Of a DNA stretch of 64,000 nt, positions 17,597 to 28,267 are shown in pieces. The notes beneath the pieces are model-generated. The model made no database searches. It worked only from the letters and a program-made list of their open reading frames with translations, and was not told the origin of the DNA. A program made the position numbers and the translations under genes. Where the stretch lies: the NCBI RefSeq assembly GCF_000378945.1, contig NZ_KB900539.1, forward strand, positions 3,852,688-3,916,687, read 5' to 3'. Within the stretch, counting starts at the first letter, position 1; each line of letters begins with the position of its first letter. The stretch is from Methyloversatilis universalis EHg5 (lineage in GTDB: Bacteria; Pseudomonadota; Gammaproteobacteria; Burkholderiales; Rhodocyclaceae).

Positions 17597-17616
17597 ATCC
17601 GGTCGCCGCGGTCGGG

Positions 17617-17940
17617 TCAGTAGCGCGCCATCTTCGGATCAACCTCAAGCGCCCAGGCATCGACGCCGCCGCTCAGGTTGTACACGTCGGGAAAACCGTT
17701 GCGCTCGAGAAAGATGGCCACCTGCATCGAGCGGCCGCCGTGGTGGCAGACGCACACCAGCGGCCGGTCCGGGTCGAGATCCTGTGCCCGCGACGGCACC
17801 GTGTTCATCGGCATGAGCCGGCTGCCTTCGATGCGGCAGATGGCCCATTCCTGCTCTTCGCGCACATCCAGCACCTGGGGCTGTTCACGGCTGCCGTCGG
17901 CAAGCCAGGCGGCCAGGTCGGTGACCGACAACTGCTGCAT
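17617..17940 (-). CDS. Rhodanese-like sulfurtransferase
   Basis: A 107-aa single rhodanese domain. The active-site loop is 'CVCHHGGRS' with catalytic Cys65, and the N-terminal CH2A-like motif 'VLDVREEQEWAICRI' is present. Starting at MQQLSV (17940) gives the family length; the upstream ATG at 18042 runs back into the PIMT gene. Such single-domain proteins transfer sulfur or act in redox signalling. It lies between PIMT (10 nt upstream) and tolC (20 nt downstream), suggesting one transcript. Confidence 0.92.
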   Translation of the reverse strand: MQQLSVTDLAAWLADGSREQPQVLDVREEQEWAICRIEGSRLMPMNTVPSRAQDLDPDRPLVCVCHHGGRSMQVAIFLERNGFPDVYNLSGGVDAWALEVDPKMARY

Positions 17941-17950
17941 GGCGTCGCCC

Positions 17951-18604
17951 TCAGAACACGAAACGCTGGCCACCGCGCGCGTTGCGCAGCGTCGGTACCA
18001 CCGTTTCAAACAGCGTTTCCTGCGACTGGGTGCCGTCGGCATTGAGCTTCACCAGCACGCAGTTCATGACCGGCGCCTCGCCGATGAAGGCGATCAGGCG
18101 GCCACCCGGACGCAGCTGGGCAACCAGTTCCTGCGGCAGCACCGGCAGCGCGCCGGACACCGCGATCGCATCATAGGGTGCGTGCGTCGGCCAGCCCTGA
18201 GCGCCATCACCCACCTCGACCCGCACGTTCAGCGCACCGGCGGCGGCCAGATTCTGGCGAGCGGTTTCAGCCAGCGCCGGCTCGATCTCCACCGTCGTGA
18301 CCTGGCTGGCGCGGGCGCCGAGCAGGGCCGCCATGTAGCCGGAACCGGTACCGATTTCGAGCACGGTGTCGGTGCTCTTCAGCTTCAGCTCCTGCAGCAC
18401 GCGCGCCTCGATCTTGGGTTCGAGCATGGCGGCGCCCTGAGCCAGCGGAATCGCGGTATCGACGAAGGCGAGCTGGCGCAGCGGCGCCGGCACGAAGGTT
18501 TCGCGCTTCACGACGAACAGCAGGTCGAGCACGTCCTGCTCCAGCACATCCCACGGCCGGATCTGCTGTTCAACCATATTGAAGCGCGCCTGTTCGATAT
18601 CCAT
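17951..18604 (-). CDS. Protein-L-isoaspartate O-methyltransferase family protein
   Basis: A 217-aa SAM-dependent methyltransferase of the PCMT family, which methylates isoaspartyl residues to start their repair. The SAM motif I is 'VLEIGTGSGYMAALLGA' and the N-terminal 'ARFNMVEQQIRPWDVLEQDV' is typical of the tolC-linked subgroup. That subgroup lacks some residues of canonical Pcm, so true repair activity is not certain. First gene of the PIMT-rhodanese-tolC cluster. Confidence 0.9.
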   Translation of the reverse strand: MDIEQARFNMVEQQIRPWDVLEQDVLDLLFVVKRETFVPAPLRQLAFVDTAIPLAQGAAMLEPKIEARVLQELKLKSTDTVLEIGTGSGYMAALLGARASQVTTVEIEPALAETARQNLAAAGALNVRVEVGDGAQGWPTHAPYDAIAVSGALPVLPQELVAQLRPGGRLIAFIGEAPVMNCVLVKLNADGTQSQETLFETVVPTLRNARGGQRFVF

Positions 18605-18877
18605 GTGTCCATCCCCTCAAAGAAGCCGCGATTGTACCGTGACGCAGTGCGTCAGCGGCTTGACCTGGATCGCCCGCGCCGCGCTCGCTGGCGCCCGGCT
18701 GTCCCGGCAGCCGGCACAGCGGCGGCGTCGCCCTGACGCAACAGGGACATCACCGCCTTGCGATTTCATGGTCTATTGCATGGCATCATGCGCGCCCTCG
18801 GCCCGCCCACCCGGCGCGCCGGCACAACGCGCTTCACCGGTCACCCTCCGGCTGCAGCGCTGGAAAGGATTCCGAAG
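18605..18877. other. Divergent region upstream of gcvT
   Basis: The 273 bp between the PIMT gene and gcvT contain no convincing gene. I searched for a glycine riboswitch (two tandem aptamers), which often precedes gcvT, and did not recognise one. A ribosome site 'ggaaagg' lies just before the gcvT start. Confidence 0.6.
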
Positions 18878-20005
18878 ATGGACACCCCGAACACCGCGGC
18901 GCTGCGCCGCACCCCGCTCCACCCGCTGCATCTCGCCGGCGGCGCCAAAATGGTCGCCTTCGCCGGCTGGGACATGCCCATCCAGTACGCCCTGGGCATC
19001 CTGCAGGAACATCTCCACACCCGCGCCCACGCCGGCCTGTTCGACGTGTCCCACATGGGGCAGATCGAAGTGTCCGGCCCCGGTGCCTGCGCCTGGCTGG
19101 AATCACTCACCACCGCTGACCTGGTCGCGCTGCCTGACGGCCGCCAGACCTATGCGCTGCTGCCCAACGACGCCGGCGGCATCATCGACGACCTGATGAT
19201 CCAGAAGGTCGGGCCGGTTTTTCATGTGGTGTGCAACGCCGCCCGTCTGGCGCAGGTGCAGGCGCAGTTCGCCGCCCACCCGCCGGGCGCCGGCTGCAGC
19301 GTGACGCTGCATGAAGACCGTGCGCTGCTGGCGCTGCAGGGCCCGCAGGCCGAAGCGGTGCTGCAGCCGCTGGCCGATGTTGCCTGCCTGCGCTTTCTCG
19401 ACGTGCGCGAGTACCCGGATGCGGTTGCCGGCGGGCTGCGGCTCAGCCGCTCCGGCTACACCGGCGAGGACGGCTTCGAAATTTCGCTGCCGGCCGCTGC
19501 CGCACCCGCCTTCGCTGAGCGCCTGCTGGCGCATCCGGACGTGCGCTGGATCGGTCTGGGCGCGCGCGACACGCTGCGGCTGGAAGCCGGCATGTGCCTG
19601 TACGGCAACGACATCGACGAGGGCACGACGCCGGTGACGGCATCGATAGGCTGGGCGGTCGCCCCGGCGCGCCGCAACGGCGGCCTGCGCGCCGGCGGCT
19701 TTCCCGGCGCGGACATCATCCTGGCCGAATTCGCCGCCCCGCCGGCGAAGGTGCGCGTGGGCCTGCTGCCGGAAGGTCGCGCGCCGCAGCGCGCGGGCGC
19801 GAAGATCGTCGATGCCGACGGCCGCGAACTGGGCGTCATCACCAGCGGCAACCACAGCCCGACGCTGGGCCGGCCGATCGCGATGGCGTCGATAGACCGC
19901 GCCGCGAAAAATGCCGGTACGCCGCTGTTCATCGATTCGCGCGGCCAGAAGGTGGCGGCCGCACTCGCCTCATTTCCATTCGTACCCAACCGTTATTGCC
20001 GATAG
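18878..20005 (+). CDS. gcvT: Glycine cleavage system aminomethyltransferase (T protein)
   Basis: GcvT takes the aminomethyl group from the H protein and transfers it to THF, releasing ammonia. The start MDTPNTAAL (18878) gives 375 aa, the family length; upstream in-frame ATGs at 18758 and 18788 extend into unconserved sequence. Diagnostic blocks are 'GGAKMVAFAGWDMPIQY', 'GLFDVSHMGQIEVSGP' with the THF Asp, and 'RSGYTGEDGFEISLP'. gcvP follows after 132 nt. The usual gcvH between them is absent. Confidence 0.97.
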   Translation: MDTPNTAALRRTPLHPLHLAGGAKMVAFAGWDMPIQYALGILQEHLHTRAHAGLFDVSHMGQIEVSGPGACAWLESLTTADLVALPDGRQTYALLPNDAGGIIDDLMIQKVGPVFHVVCNAARLAQVQAQFAAHPPGAGCSVTLHEDRALLALQGPQAEAVLQPLADVACLRFLDVREYPDAVAGGLRLSRSGYTGEDGFEISLPAAAAPAFAERLLAHPDVRWIGLGARDTLRLEAGMCLYGNDIDEGTTPVTASIGWAVAPARRNGGLRAGGFPGADIILAEFAAPPAKVRVGLLPEGRAPQRAGAKIVDADGRELGVITSGNHSPTLGRPIAMASIDRAAKNAGTPLFIDSRGQKVAAALASFPFVPNRYCR

Positions 20006-20137
20006 ATACGCAGAAAGAATTACGAACAGACAGCTTCACACGCTGAACCTCGACTCCGGTCACGACGTCGACATGACACCGGACCGGTACCTTCAAACAG
20101 GGCACGCCAAAAGCGGCCCGGAAAGGACTGTTGAACC
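20006..20137. other. gcvT-gcvP spacer lacking gcvH
   Basis: This 132-bp gap is where gcvH usually lies in betaproteobacteria. It is too short for the H protein (about 125 aa) and no fragment with the lipoyl-lysine motif is visible in any frame. It contains a purine-rich ribosome site (cccggaaagga) before gcvP. Confidence 0.7.
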
Positions 20138-23050
<2,913 letters not shown>

Positions 23051-23110
23051 CAGGCCCGGTCGCGTGCGCCCACCCGTGCACGCGACCGGCGCCCGCTGCC
23101 GCGCATTGCA

Positions 23111-23143
23111 GCCGGATGGCTCCTCGATGACACGTCATCCGGC
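23111..23143. repeat. Nested palindrome downstream of gcvP
   Basis: GCCGGATG (23111-23118) pairs with CATCCGGC (23136-23143), and inside it GATGAC (23126-23131) pairs with GTCATC (23134-23139). The two stems compete. No T-tract follows, so this could be an operator or an mRNA 3' structure. Confidence 0.5.
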
Positions 23144-23187
23144 GGTAATGGTTCTGTAACGCAAGCCGGTTTTCATGACGCCATGCA

Positions 23188-23213
23188 CGGCTCCGCAACA
23201 GCGGGGCCGTTTT
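23188..23213 (+). terminator. Rho-independent terminator after gcvP
   Basis: Stem cggctccgc/gcggggccg (23188-23196 and 23201-23209, one G-T pair) with loop aaca is followed by TTTT. It lies 137 bp after gcvP and 28 bp before the PEP-CTERM gene, so it could end gcvP transcription or attenuate the next gene. Confidence 0.7.
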
Positions 23214-23240
23214 GTCATTGACCTACCGGACTGCAAAAAA

Positions 23241-24794
23241 ATGCAAAAAAACCTGCTCGCGGCCGCCATGGCCGCCGCGCTGTCGGCCGCCGTGCCGGCT
23301 TCCGCCGCCAGCCTGATCGACGACGCCACCAAGGCCTGGACCTTCCAGCACGGCGCAGGCAACGGCTATCTGTCGGAAATCGTCAGCTTCGACAGCGCCA
23401 CGAAAACGCTGTGGGTGGCCGGCGTCAGCGGCGTGGACGTGCTCGACGCCGCCACCGGCAGCTTCCTGCAACGCATCGACGTGTCGTCCTGGGGCGCGAT
23501 CAACAGCGTGTCGGTGCATAACGGCGTCGCCGCCTTCGCCATCGAAAACACGGTCGACCGCACCCAGCCGGGCGTGGTGAAGCTGTTCGACACCCATACC
23601 CGCGCACTGGCCAGCGGCGTAAACAGCATCACTGTCGGCGCACTGCCCGACATGCTCACCTTCACCAAGGACGGCTCCAAGCTGCTGGTCGCCAACGAAG
23701 CCACGCCGAACACCTACGGCAGCCGCATCGGCACCTCGGTGCCGCGCGTCTATGGCGCTTCGCCGAACGACCCGGTCGGCAGCGTGAGCATCATCGACAT
23801 GAACACCCGCAGCGTCAGCGCCACCGCCACGCTGGCCGGCGTGGCGCAGAGCGGCAGCCACATCCGCACCAATACCGGCATGGACTTCGAGCCCGAGTAC
23901 ATCGCGGTCAATGCCGCCGGCACCAAGGCCTATGTATCGCTGCAGGAAGCCAACGCGATGGGCGTGCTGAACCTGCAGACCGGCCAGTTCGAAAGCGTGA
24001 TCGGCCTCGGCGCCAAGGATTTCAGCCTGCCGGGCAACCGCATCGACCCGCTGAACAACGGCAACAAGACCGGCACCAGCGGCTACGAGCTGATTTCGCC
24101 GAACGTGAAGGGCCTGTACATGCCGGATGGCATGGCGGTGTACGAGCGCAATGGCCAGACCTATGTGCTGCTGGCCAACGAAGGCGACTTCCGCGAAGAC
24201 GACGGCGACCGCTCGGCCGCCAGCACGCTCGGTGCTACCGGCACGCTGGCCAATCTGCGCGTGTCCAACACCGACTCGTCGGCCGGCAATCTGTACGCCG
24301 CCGGCGGCCGCTCGTTCTCGATCCGCGCGACTGATGGCAGCATCGTCTATGACAGCGGCGAAATCCTCGATCGCGAAGCGATGACGCTGGGCATCTACAA
24401 CGACGCCCGCAGCCGCGACAAGGGCGTGGAGCCGGAGAGCGTCGAAGTGATGACCATCGGCGACCGCAGCTTCGCCTTCGTCGGCCTCGAACGTACCGCC
24501 TACAACAACGACGACTCGACCGCGTCTGCCCGGGTGGCGGCGCTCGCGGTGTTCGACATCACCGATCCGGCCCACACCACTTTCGTGCGCATGCTGAAGT
24601 CGGATGGCGACATGGCGCCGGAAGGCCTCGAAGGCTATGTGCTCGACGGCTATGCCTACATCGCGTTCTCGAACGAAGTGTCGAACACGACGTCGGTGTT
24701 CCGTCTGGCGCCGGTGCCGGAACCGGAAACCTACGCCATGCTGCTGGCCGGTCTCGGCCTGATCGGTCTGGCCGCAAAGCGTCGCCGCGGCTGA
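23241..24794 (+). CDS. PEP-CTERM choice-of-anchor I family protein
   Basis: A 517-aa exported protein. The start MQKNLLAAAM (23241) gives a clean signal peptide (cleavage after ASA around residue 22); the earlier ATG adds 22 unconserved residues. The body is a beta-propeller-like esterase/phytase-type domain ('choice-of-anchor I'), with 'VANEATPNTYG', 'DFEPEYIAVNAAGTKAYVSL', 'LLANEGDFRED' and 'GVEPESVEVMTIG'. The C-terminus is a standard exosortase sorting signal: 'VPEPETYAMLLAGLGLIGLA' then a KRRRG tail. Related proteins are often linked to phosphate or nucleotide metabolism; the activity here is unproven. The exosortase is not in this window. Confidence 0.92.
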   Translation: MQKNLLAAAMAAALSAAVPASAASLIDDATKAWTFQHGAGNGYLSEIVSFDSATKTLWVAGVSGVDVLDAATGSFLQRIDVSSWGAINSVSVHNGVAAFAIENTVDRTQPGVVKLFDTHTRALASGVNSITVGALPDMLTFTKDGSKLLVANEATPNTYGSRIGTSVPRVYGASPNDPVGSVSIIDMNTRSVSATATLAGVAQSGSHIRTNTGMDFEPEYIAVNAAGTKAYVSLQEANAMGVLNLQTGQFESVIGLGAKDFSLPGNRIDPLNNGNKTGTSGYELISPNVKGLYMPDGMAVYERNGQTYVLLANEGDFREDDGDRSAASTLGATGTLANLRVSNTDSSAGNLYAAGGRSFSIRATDGSIVYDSGEILDREAMTLGIYNDARSRDKGVEPESVEVMTIGDRSFAFVGLERTAYNNDDSTASARVAALAVFDITDPAHTTFVRMLKSDGDMAPEGLEGYVLDGYAYIAFSNEVSNTTSVFRLAPVPEPETYAMLLAGLGLIGLAAKRRRG

Positions 24795-24814
24795 TCGTCT
24801 GACACCCCGCTGAA

Positions 24815-24852
24815 ACAGGTGCCCACCCGGTCTCGTACGGGTGGGCACCTGT
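24815..24852. terminator. Strong hairpin terminator, 15-bp stem
   Basis: acaggtgcccacccg (24815-24829) and cgggtgggcacctgt (24838-24852) are exact inverted copies with an 8-nt loop, followed by cgttt. It lies 20 bp after the PEP-CTERM gene and probably ends its transcript. Confidence 0.8.
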
Positions 24853-24959
24853 CGTTTACGGCGGCCCGCCGCGTTGTTCCGTCAGCTTGACCTCGCTCAA
24901 GCCGGGCCCGGAAGCCGCCGGCTATCTTGACGGCCTCCGCGCACCCGGTCCGCTTCGTC

Positions 24960-26186
24960 ATGATGCATTCCCTGCCTGAATCCGGCGCCCTGTCGGTGGC
25001 CGCCCTGTCCTGCCCCGATTCCGACCTGTTTGCCCGCAGCGGCCTGACGCCGCTGAACCTGGCCGGGCGCACGCTGCTGCCCATCGTGCAGGGCGGCATG
25101 GGCGTCGGCGTGTCGGCCCACCGGCTGGCCGGCAACGTGGCGCTGCAAGGTGGCGTCGGCACGATCTCGTCAGTTGACCTGCGGCGTCATCACGCCGACC
25201 TGATGGAGCGCACCCGCGGCCTGCGCGGCGAAGACGCCAAGCGCGAAATCAACGCCGCCAACGAAGAGGCGCTGCGTCGGGAAATCGCCGCCGCGAAAAC
25301 CATCGCCGGCGGGCGCGGCCTGCTGGCGGTGAATGTAATGCGCGCGGTCAGCGCCTATGCCGAACACGTGAAGACCGCGCTGCAGGCGGGCATCGATGCG
25401 GTGGTGGTCGGTGCCGGCCTGCCGCTGGACCTGCCCGACCTCGCGCGCGAACACCCGAAGGCGGCGCTCATCCCCATCCTGTCCGACGCGCGTGGCGTGC
25501 AGCTCATCCTGCGCAAGTGGGAGCGCAAGCAGCGCATGCCGGACGCGGTGGTGCTGGAACACCCGGGCTGGGCGGCCGGCCATCTGGGCGCAGCCAAGGT
25601 CGCCGACACCCAGGACCCGCGCTTCGATTTCGAACGCGTGGTGCCGGAGACGCTGGAGGTGCTCCGGAAGGCCGGTCTCGAAGGCAAGGTGCCGGTCATC
25701 GTCGCCGGCGGCCTGCGCAGCCACCAGGACATCCGCCGCATGCAGGCGCTGGGCGCCGCGGCGGTGCAGTTCGGCACCGCTTTCGCGGTGACCGAGGAAT
25801 GCGACGCCGACACCGCCTTCAAGCAGGTGCTGGCCACCGCGCGCGACGAGGATCTGGTCGAGTTCACCAGCGTGGCCGGCCTGCCGGCGCGCGCGGTGCG
25901 CACGCCGTGGCTGCAGAAATACCTGTCGCTGATCGACCGCACGCAGGCGGTGGCCCATGTGAAGGCGCGCTGCGCCAAGAGCTTCGACTGCCTGGCCCAG
26001 TGCGGGCTGCGCGACGGCCTGATCGGCTGGGGCCAGTTCTGCATCGACCACCAGCTGGCCGCCGCGCTGAAGGGCGATCTGAAGACCGGCCTGTTCTTCC
26101 GCGGCCGCGGCAGCCTGCCTTTCGGCGACGAGATCCGCAGCGTGCGCGCGCTGTTCGACTACCTGCTCACGCCCGCGACCGCGTGA
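24960..26186 (+). CDS. NPD/nitronate monooxygenase-like flavoprotein
   Basis: A 408-aa FMN-dependent TIM-barrel protein of the 2-nitropropane dioxygenase/NMO family. Typical elements are 'LPIVQGGMGVGVSAHRLAG', 'AVVVGAGLPLDLPDLAREH' and the FMN-phosphate region 'VPVIVAGGLRSHQDIRRM' with 'GAAAVQFGTAFAVTEECDA'. A C-terminal cysteine-containing segment ('CAKSFDCLAQCGLRDG') marks the longer subgroup, whose substrate is not established. Starts at 24960 or 24963 are both possible (tandem ATGs). Its 3' end overlaps the convergent YeeE gene by 20 bp. Confidence 0.88.
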   Translation: MMHSLPESGALSVAALSCPDSDLFARSGLTPLNLAGRTLLPIVQGGMGVGVSAHRLAGNVALQGGVGTISSVDLRRHHADLMERTRGLRGEDAKREINAANEEALRREIAAAKTIAGGRGLLAVNVMRAVSAYAEHVKTALQAGIDAVVVGAGLPLDLPDLAREHPKAALIPILSDARGVQLILRKWERKQRMPDAVVLEHPGWAAGHLGAAKVADTQDPRFDFERVVPETLEVLRKAGLEGKVPVIVAGGLRSHQDIRRMQALGAAAVQFGTAFAVTEECDADTAFKQVLATARDEDLVEFTSVAGLPARAVRTPWLQKYLSLIDRTQAVAHVKARCAKSFDCLAQCGLRDGLIGWGQFCIDHQLAAALKGDLKTGLFFRGRGSLPFGDEIRSVRALFDYLLTPATA

Positions 26187-26583
26187 GCCACGCGTGCACC
26201 GCCATGCCGGCGAGCATGGCGAGCACGAATATCCCGGCCGGCGCCGAACCCATGCCCAGCGACACCAGCGCCGGGCCCGGGCAGTAGCCGGCCAGTCCCC
26301 AGCCGGCGCCAAAAGCCAGACTGCCCAGCACCAGCGGCGCGTCGATCCGGTTTGCCGTCGGCAGTGTCAGCGCGCAGCCGGCCCAGGCGCGGCTGCGCTT
26401 CTTCGCCAGCGTGAAGGCCGGCAGCGCCACCGCGATCGCGCCGCCCATCACCAGCGCGAGCGACGGGTCCCAGGGACCTGCCAGATCGAGAAAACCGGCC
26501 ACCTTGGCCGGATTGGCCATGCCCGACAGCAGCAGGCCAACGCCGAACACCAGCCCGGCCACAAGTGCGATCAATGCCTGCAT
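26167..26583 (-). CDS. YeeE/YedE family sulfur-transport half-protein (second of pair)
   Basis: A 138-aa membrane protein with four hydrophobic segments, corresponding to one half of a YeeE/YedE (TsuA-like) transporter. The conserved 'GMANPAKVAGFLDLAGPWDP' and 'LAGYCPGPALVSLG' motifs with a Cys are present. Such pairs (also called PmpA/PmpB) move thiosulfate or reduced sulfur species across the inner membrane. It starts at 26583, 2 nt after the stop of its partner, and the 3' end overlaps the convergent NPD gene by 20 bp. Confidence 0.88.
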   Translation of the reverse strand: MQALIALVAGLVFGVGLLLSGMANPAKVAGFLDLAGPWDPSLALVMGGAIAVALPAFTLAKKRSRAWAGCALTLPTANRIDAPLVLGSLAFGAGWGLAGYCPGPALVSLGMGSAPAGIFVLAMLAGMAVHAWLTRSRA

Positions 26584-26585
26584 GT

Positions 26586-27020
26586 TCAGCCTCCGATCAG
26601 ATGACGGACGACATAGACGGTGACAAAGCCAGCCGCCATGAAGGACAGCGTGGCCGCCAGCGAACGCGGCGACAGCCGTGACAGCCCGCAGACGCCGTGA
26701 CCGCTGGTGCAGCCGGCGCCATAGCGGGTACCGACGCCGACCAGCAGGCCGGCCAGCACCAGCGTGCCGGTGCCGGCCACCGGCTGCGCCTCGGGCGGCG
26801 CCGCGAACAGCCCCCACACCAGCGGTGCGCCGATCAGGCCCACCAGGAAAGCCAGCCGCCACGGCAGTTCCGGCCCGCCCGGCTTCAGCAGCCCGCCGAC
26901 GATGCCGCTGATGCCGGCCACCCGTCCGCTGCCCAGTATCAGCAGCGCGGCCGACAGCCCGATCAGCGCGCCACCGGCCAGCGAGGCCCAGGGCGTGAAG
27001 GCGTCCCATGCGATATTCAC
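26586..27020 (-). CDS. YeeE/YedE family sulfur-transport half-protein (first of pair)
   Basis: A 144-aa membrane protein with the first-half YeeE/YedE signature '[20 protein letters not shown]', where the two cysteines are the expected sulfur-contact residues. The start overlaps the stop of the upstream regulator by 4 nt (27017-27020), so regulator and transporter are translationally coupled. Together with the 138-aa partner it would form one transporter for reduced sulfur compounds. Confidence 0.9.
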   Translation of the reverse strand: MNIAWDAFTPWASLAGGALIGLSAALLILGSGRVAGISGIVGGLLKPGGPELPWRLAFLVGLIGAPLVWGLFAAPPEAQPVAGTGTLVLAGLLVGVGTRYGAGCTSGHGVCGLSRLSPRSLAATLSFMAAGFVTVYVVRHLIGG

Positions 27021-27346
27021 TGCGTGTCTCCGTCGGAAGGGGGCTGCGCGCAGAAGCGCGCGTGCAGGGTCTGCATCAGCGCCAGCGCGTCATCGCTGGC
27101 GATGCGGTAATGGATGTACTTGCCGTCGCGCCGGGTATCGACCAGGCCTTCCCGGCGCAGCACGCCGAGCTGCTGCGACAGCGTGGGCTGCACGATGCCC
27201 AGCGCGGCTTCAAGTTCGCCCACCGTGTGCTCGCCCTGCGCCAGCCGGCACAGCAGCACCAGCCTGTCCTCGTGCGCCAGCACGCGCAGCAGCGCACAGG
27301 CGCGCGAAGCGGCGGTGCGCAGGTCGTCGAGGGTCGGGTCGTCCAT
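27017..27346 (-). CDS. BigR/SqrR-type persulfide-sensing ArsR regulator
   Basis: A 109-aa winged-helix repressor. It has the recognition helix '[20 protein letters not shown]' and both cysteines that define BigR/SqrR sensors: one in '[18 protein letters not shown]' (C33) and one in 'ARFCAQ' (C99). In this family reactive sulfur makes a tetrasulfide bridge between them and releases DNA. A third Cys (C18) is extra. It heads an operon with two YeeE/YedE proteins and is preceded by an AT-rich palindrome that is the likely operator. Confidence 0.92.
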   Translation of the reverse strand: MDDPTLDDLRTAASRACALLRVLAHEDRLVLLCRLAQGEHTVGELEAALGIVQPTLSQQLGVLRREGLVDTRRDGKYIHYRIASDDALALMQTLHARFCAQPPSDGDTQ

Positions 27347-27348
27347 GG

Positions 27349-27376
27349 AAACAATATATCCACTGATATATTGTTT
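27349..27376. promoter_or_regulatory. BigR-type operator candidate
   Basis: aaacaatatat (27349-27359) and atatattgttt (27366-27376) are perfect 11-bp inverted copies spaced by 6 nt, a strikingly AT-rich island in GC-rich DNA. It starts 3 bp upstream of the regulator start codon, so binding would give autorepression. BigR boxes are known to be AT-rich palindromes of this type. Confidence 0.85.
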
Positions 27377-27474
27377 TTCAAGCAGGCAGGGCCCGGCCTC
27401 CGGTGAACGACTTATTGCCGCCGCCGCAGGCCACGCCCAGCATGCGCGGACCCGACCTTCTCATCCGCACCGCC

Positions 27475-28251
27475 ATGATCACGCTCCGCCAGCTCTATCG
27501 ATATCCGGTCAAAGGCCTGTCGGCCGAACCGCTGGACCAGGTCGCCCTGCGCGCCGGCGAAGGCCTGCCGCTGGACCGCATGTACGCACTCACCAACGGC
27601 AGCTGGGACTTCGATGCCGGTCGCTACCAGCCGCGGCCGAAAACCGATTTCATCGCACTGATGGATCACCCGGCTCTGGCCGCGCTCACCACCCACTTGG
27701 ACGAGGACGCCCGGCGCCTGACCGTACGCACACCGGACGGCGGCACGCTGGACATCGACCTCGACGATGCCGCTGCCTGCGGCCGCTTCGCCGGCTTCGT
27801 CGCCCGCCACCTCGGCGCCCGCTTCGAGGGGCCGCCGGCCTTCGTCGCCGGCGAGGGCTTCCGCTTCACCGACGTGAGCGTGCTGTCGCACGGCATGATG
27901 AATGCGGTATCGCTGATCAATCTGGCGACCGTGCGCCGGATCAGCGAAGAATGGGGTGTGGACATCGACCCGATGCGCTTCCGCGCCAACCTCTACATCG
28001 ACGGCGCCGAACCGTGGAGCGAAGCCGGCTGGCTGGACAGCGAACTGAGCATAGGCGAGGTGAAGCTGCGCGCGGTCATGCGCACGCCGCGCTGCGCGGC
28101 CACCGGCGTCAATCCGCTCACCGCGCAGCGCGACATGACCATTCCCGCCACGATGATGGAACGCTACGGCCACCGCGACCTCGGCATCTATCTGGAGGTG
28201 GTGGGCGACGGCGTGCTGCAGGTGGGCGATACGCTGGATCTGGCCGGCTGA
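27475..28251 (+). CDS. MOSC domain protein
   Basis: A 258-aa protein with an N-terminal MOSC beta-barrel ('LRQLYRYPVKGLSAEPLDQV') and a C-terminal MOSC domain holding the conserved cysteine in 'TPRCAATGVNPLTAQRD'. MOSC proteins are related to molybdenum cofactor sulfurases and to mARC reductases that act on N-hydroxylated or sulfur compounds. The ATG at 27475 fits the conserved start; a GTG at 27403 would add 24 residues. It is divergent from the persulfide regulator, and the shared gap could bring it under the same control. Confidence 0.88.
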   Translation: MITLRQLYRYPVKGLSAEPLDQVALRAGEGLPLDRMYALTNGSWDFDAGRYQPRPKTDFIALMDHPALAALTTHLDEDARRLTVRTPDGGTLDIDLDDAAACGRFAGFVARHLGARFEGPPAFVAGEGFRFTDVSVLSHGMMNAVSLINLATVRRISEEWGVDIDPMRFRANLYIDGAEPWSEAGWLDSELSIGEVKLRAVMRTPRCAATGVNPLTAQRDMTIPATMMERYGHRDLGIYLEVVGDGVLQVGDTLDLAG

Positions 28252-28267
28252 GCCGCTGCGGTGCGCC

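Noticed and set aside
18605-18877. Possible glycine riboswitch before gcvT
   Set aside because: No tandem aptamer blocks were recognised in the 273-bp leader.
23151-23180. Possible Pho box before the PEP-CTERM gene (ctgtaac...ttcatgac)
   Set aside because: The two halves do not have the 11-bp repeat spacing of PhoB sites.
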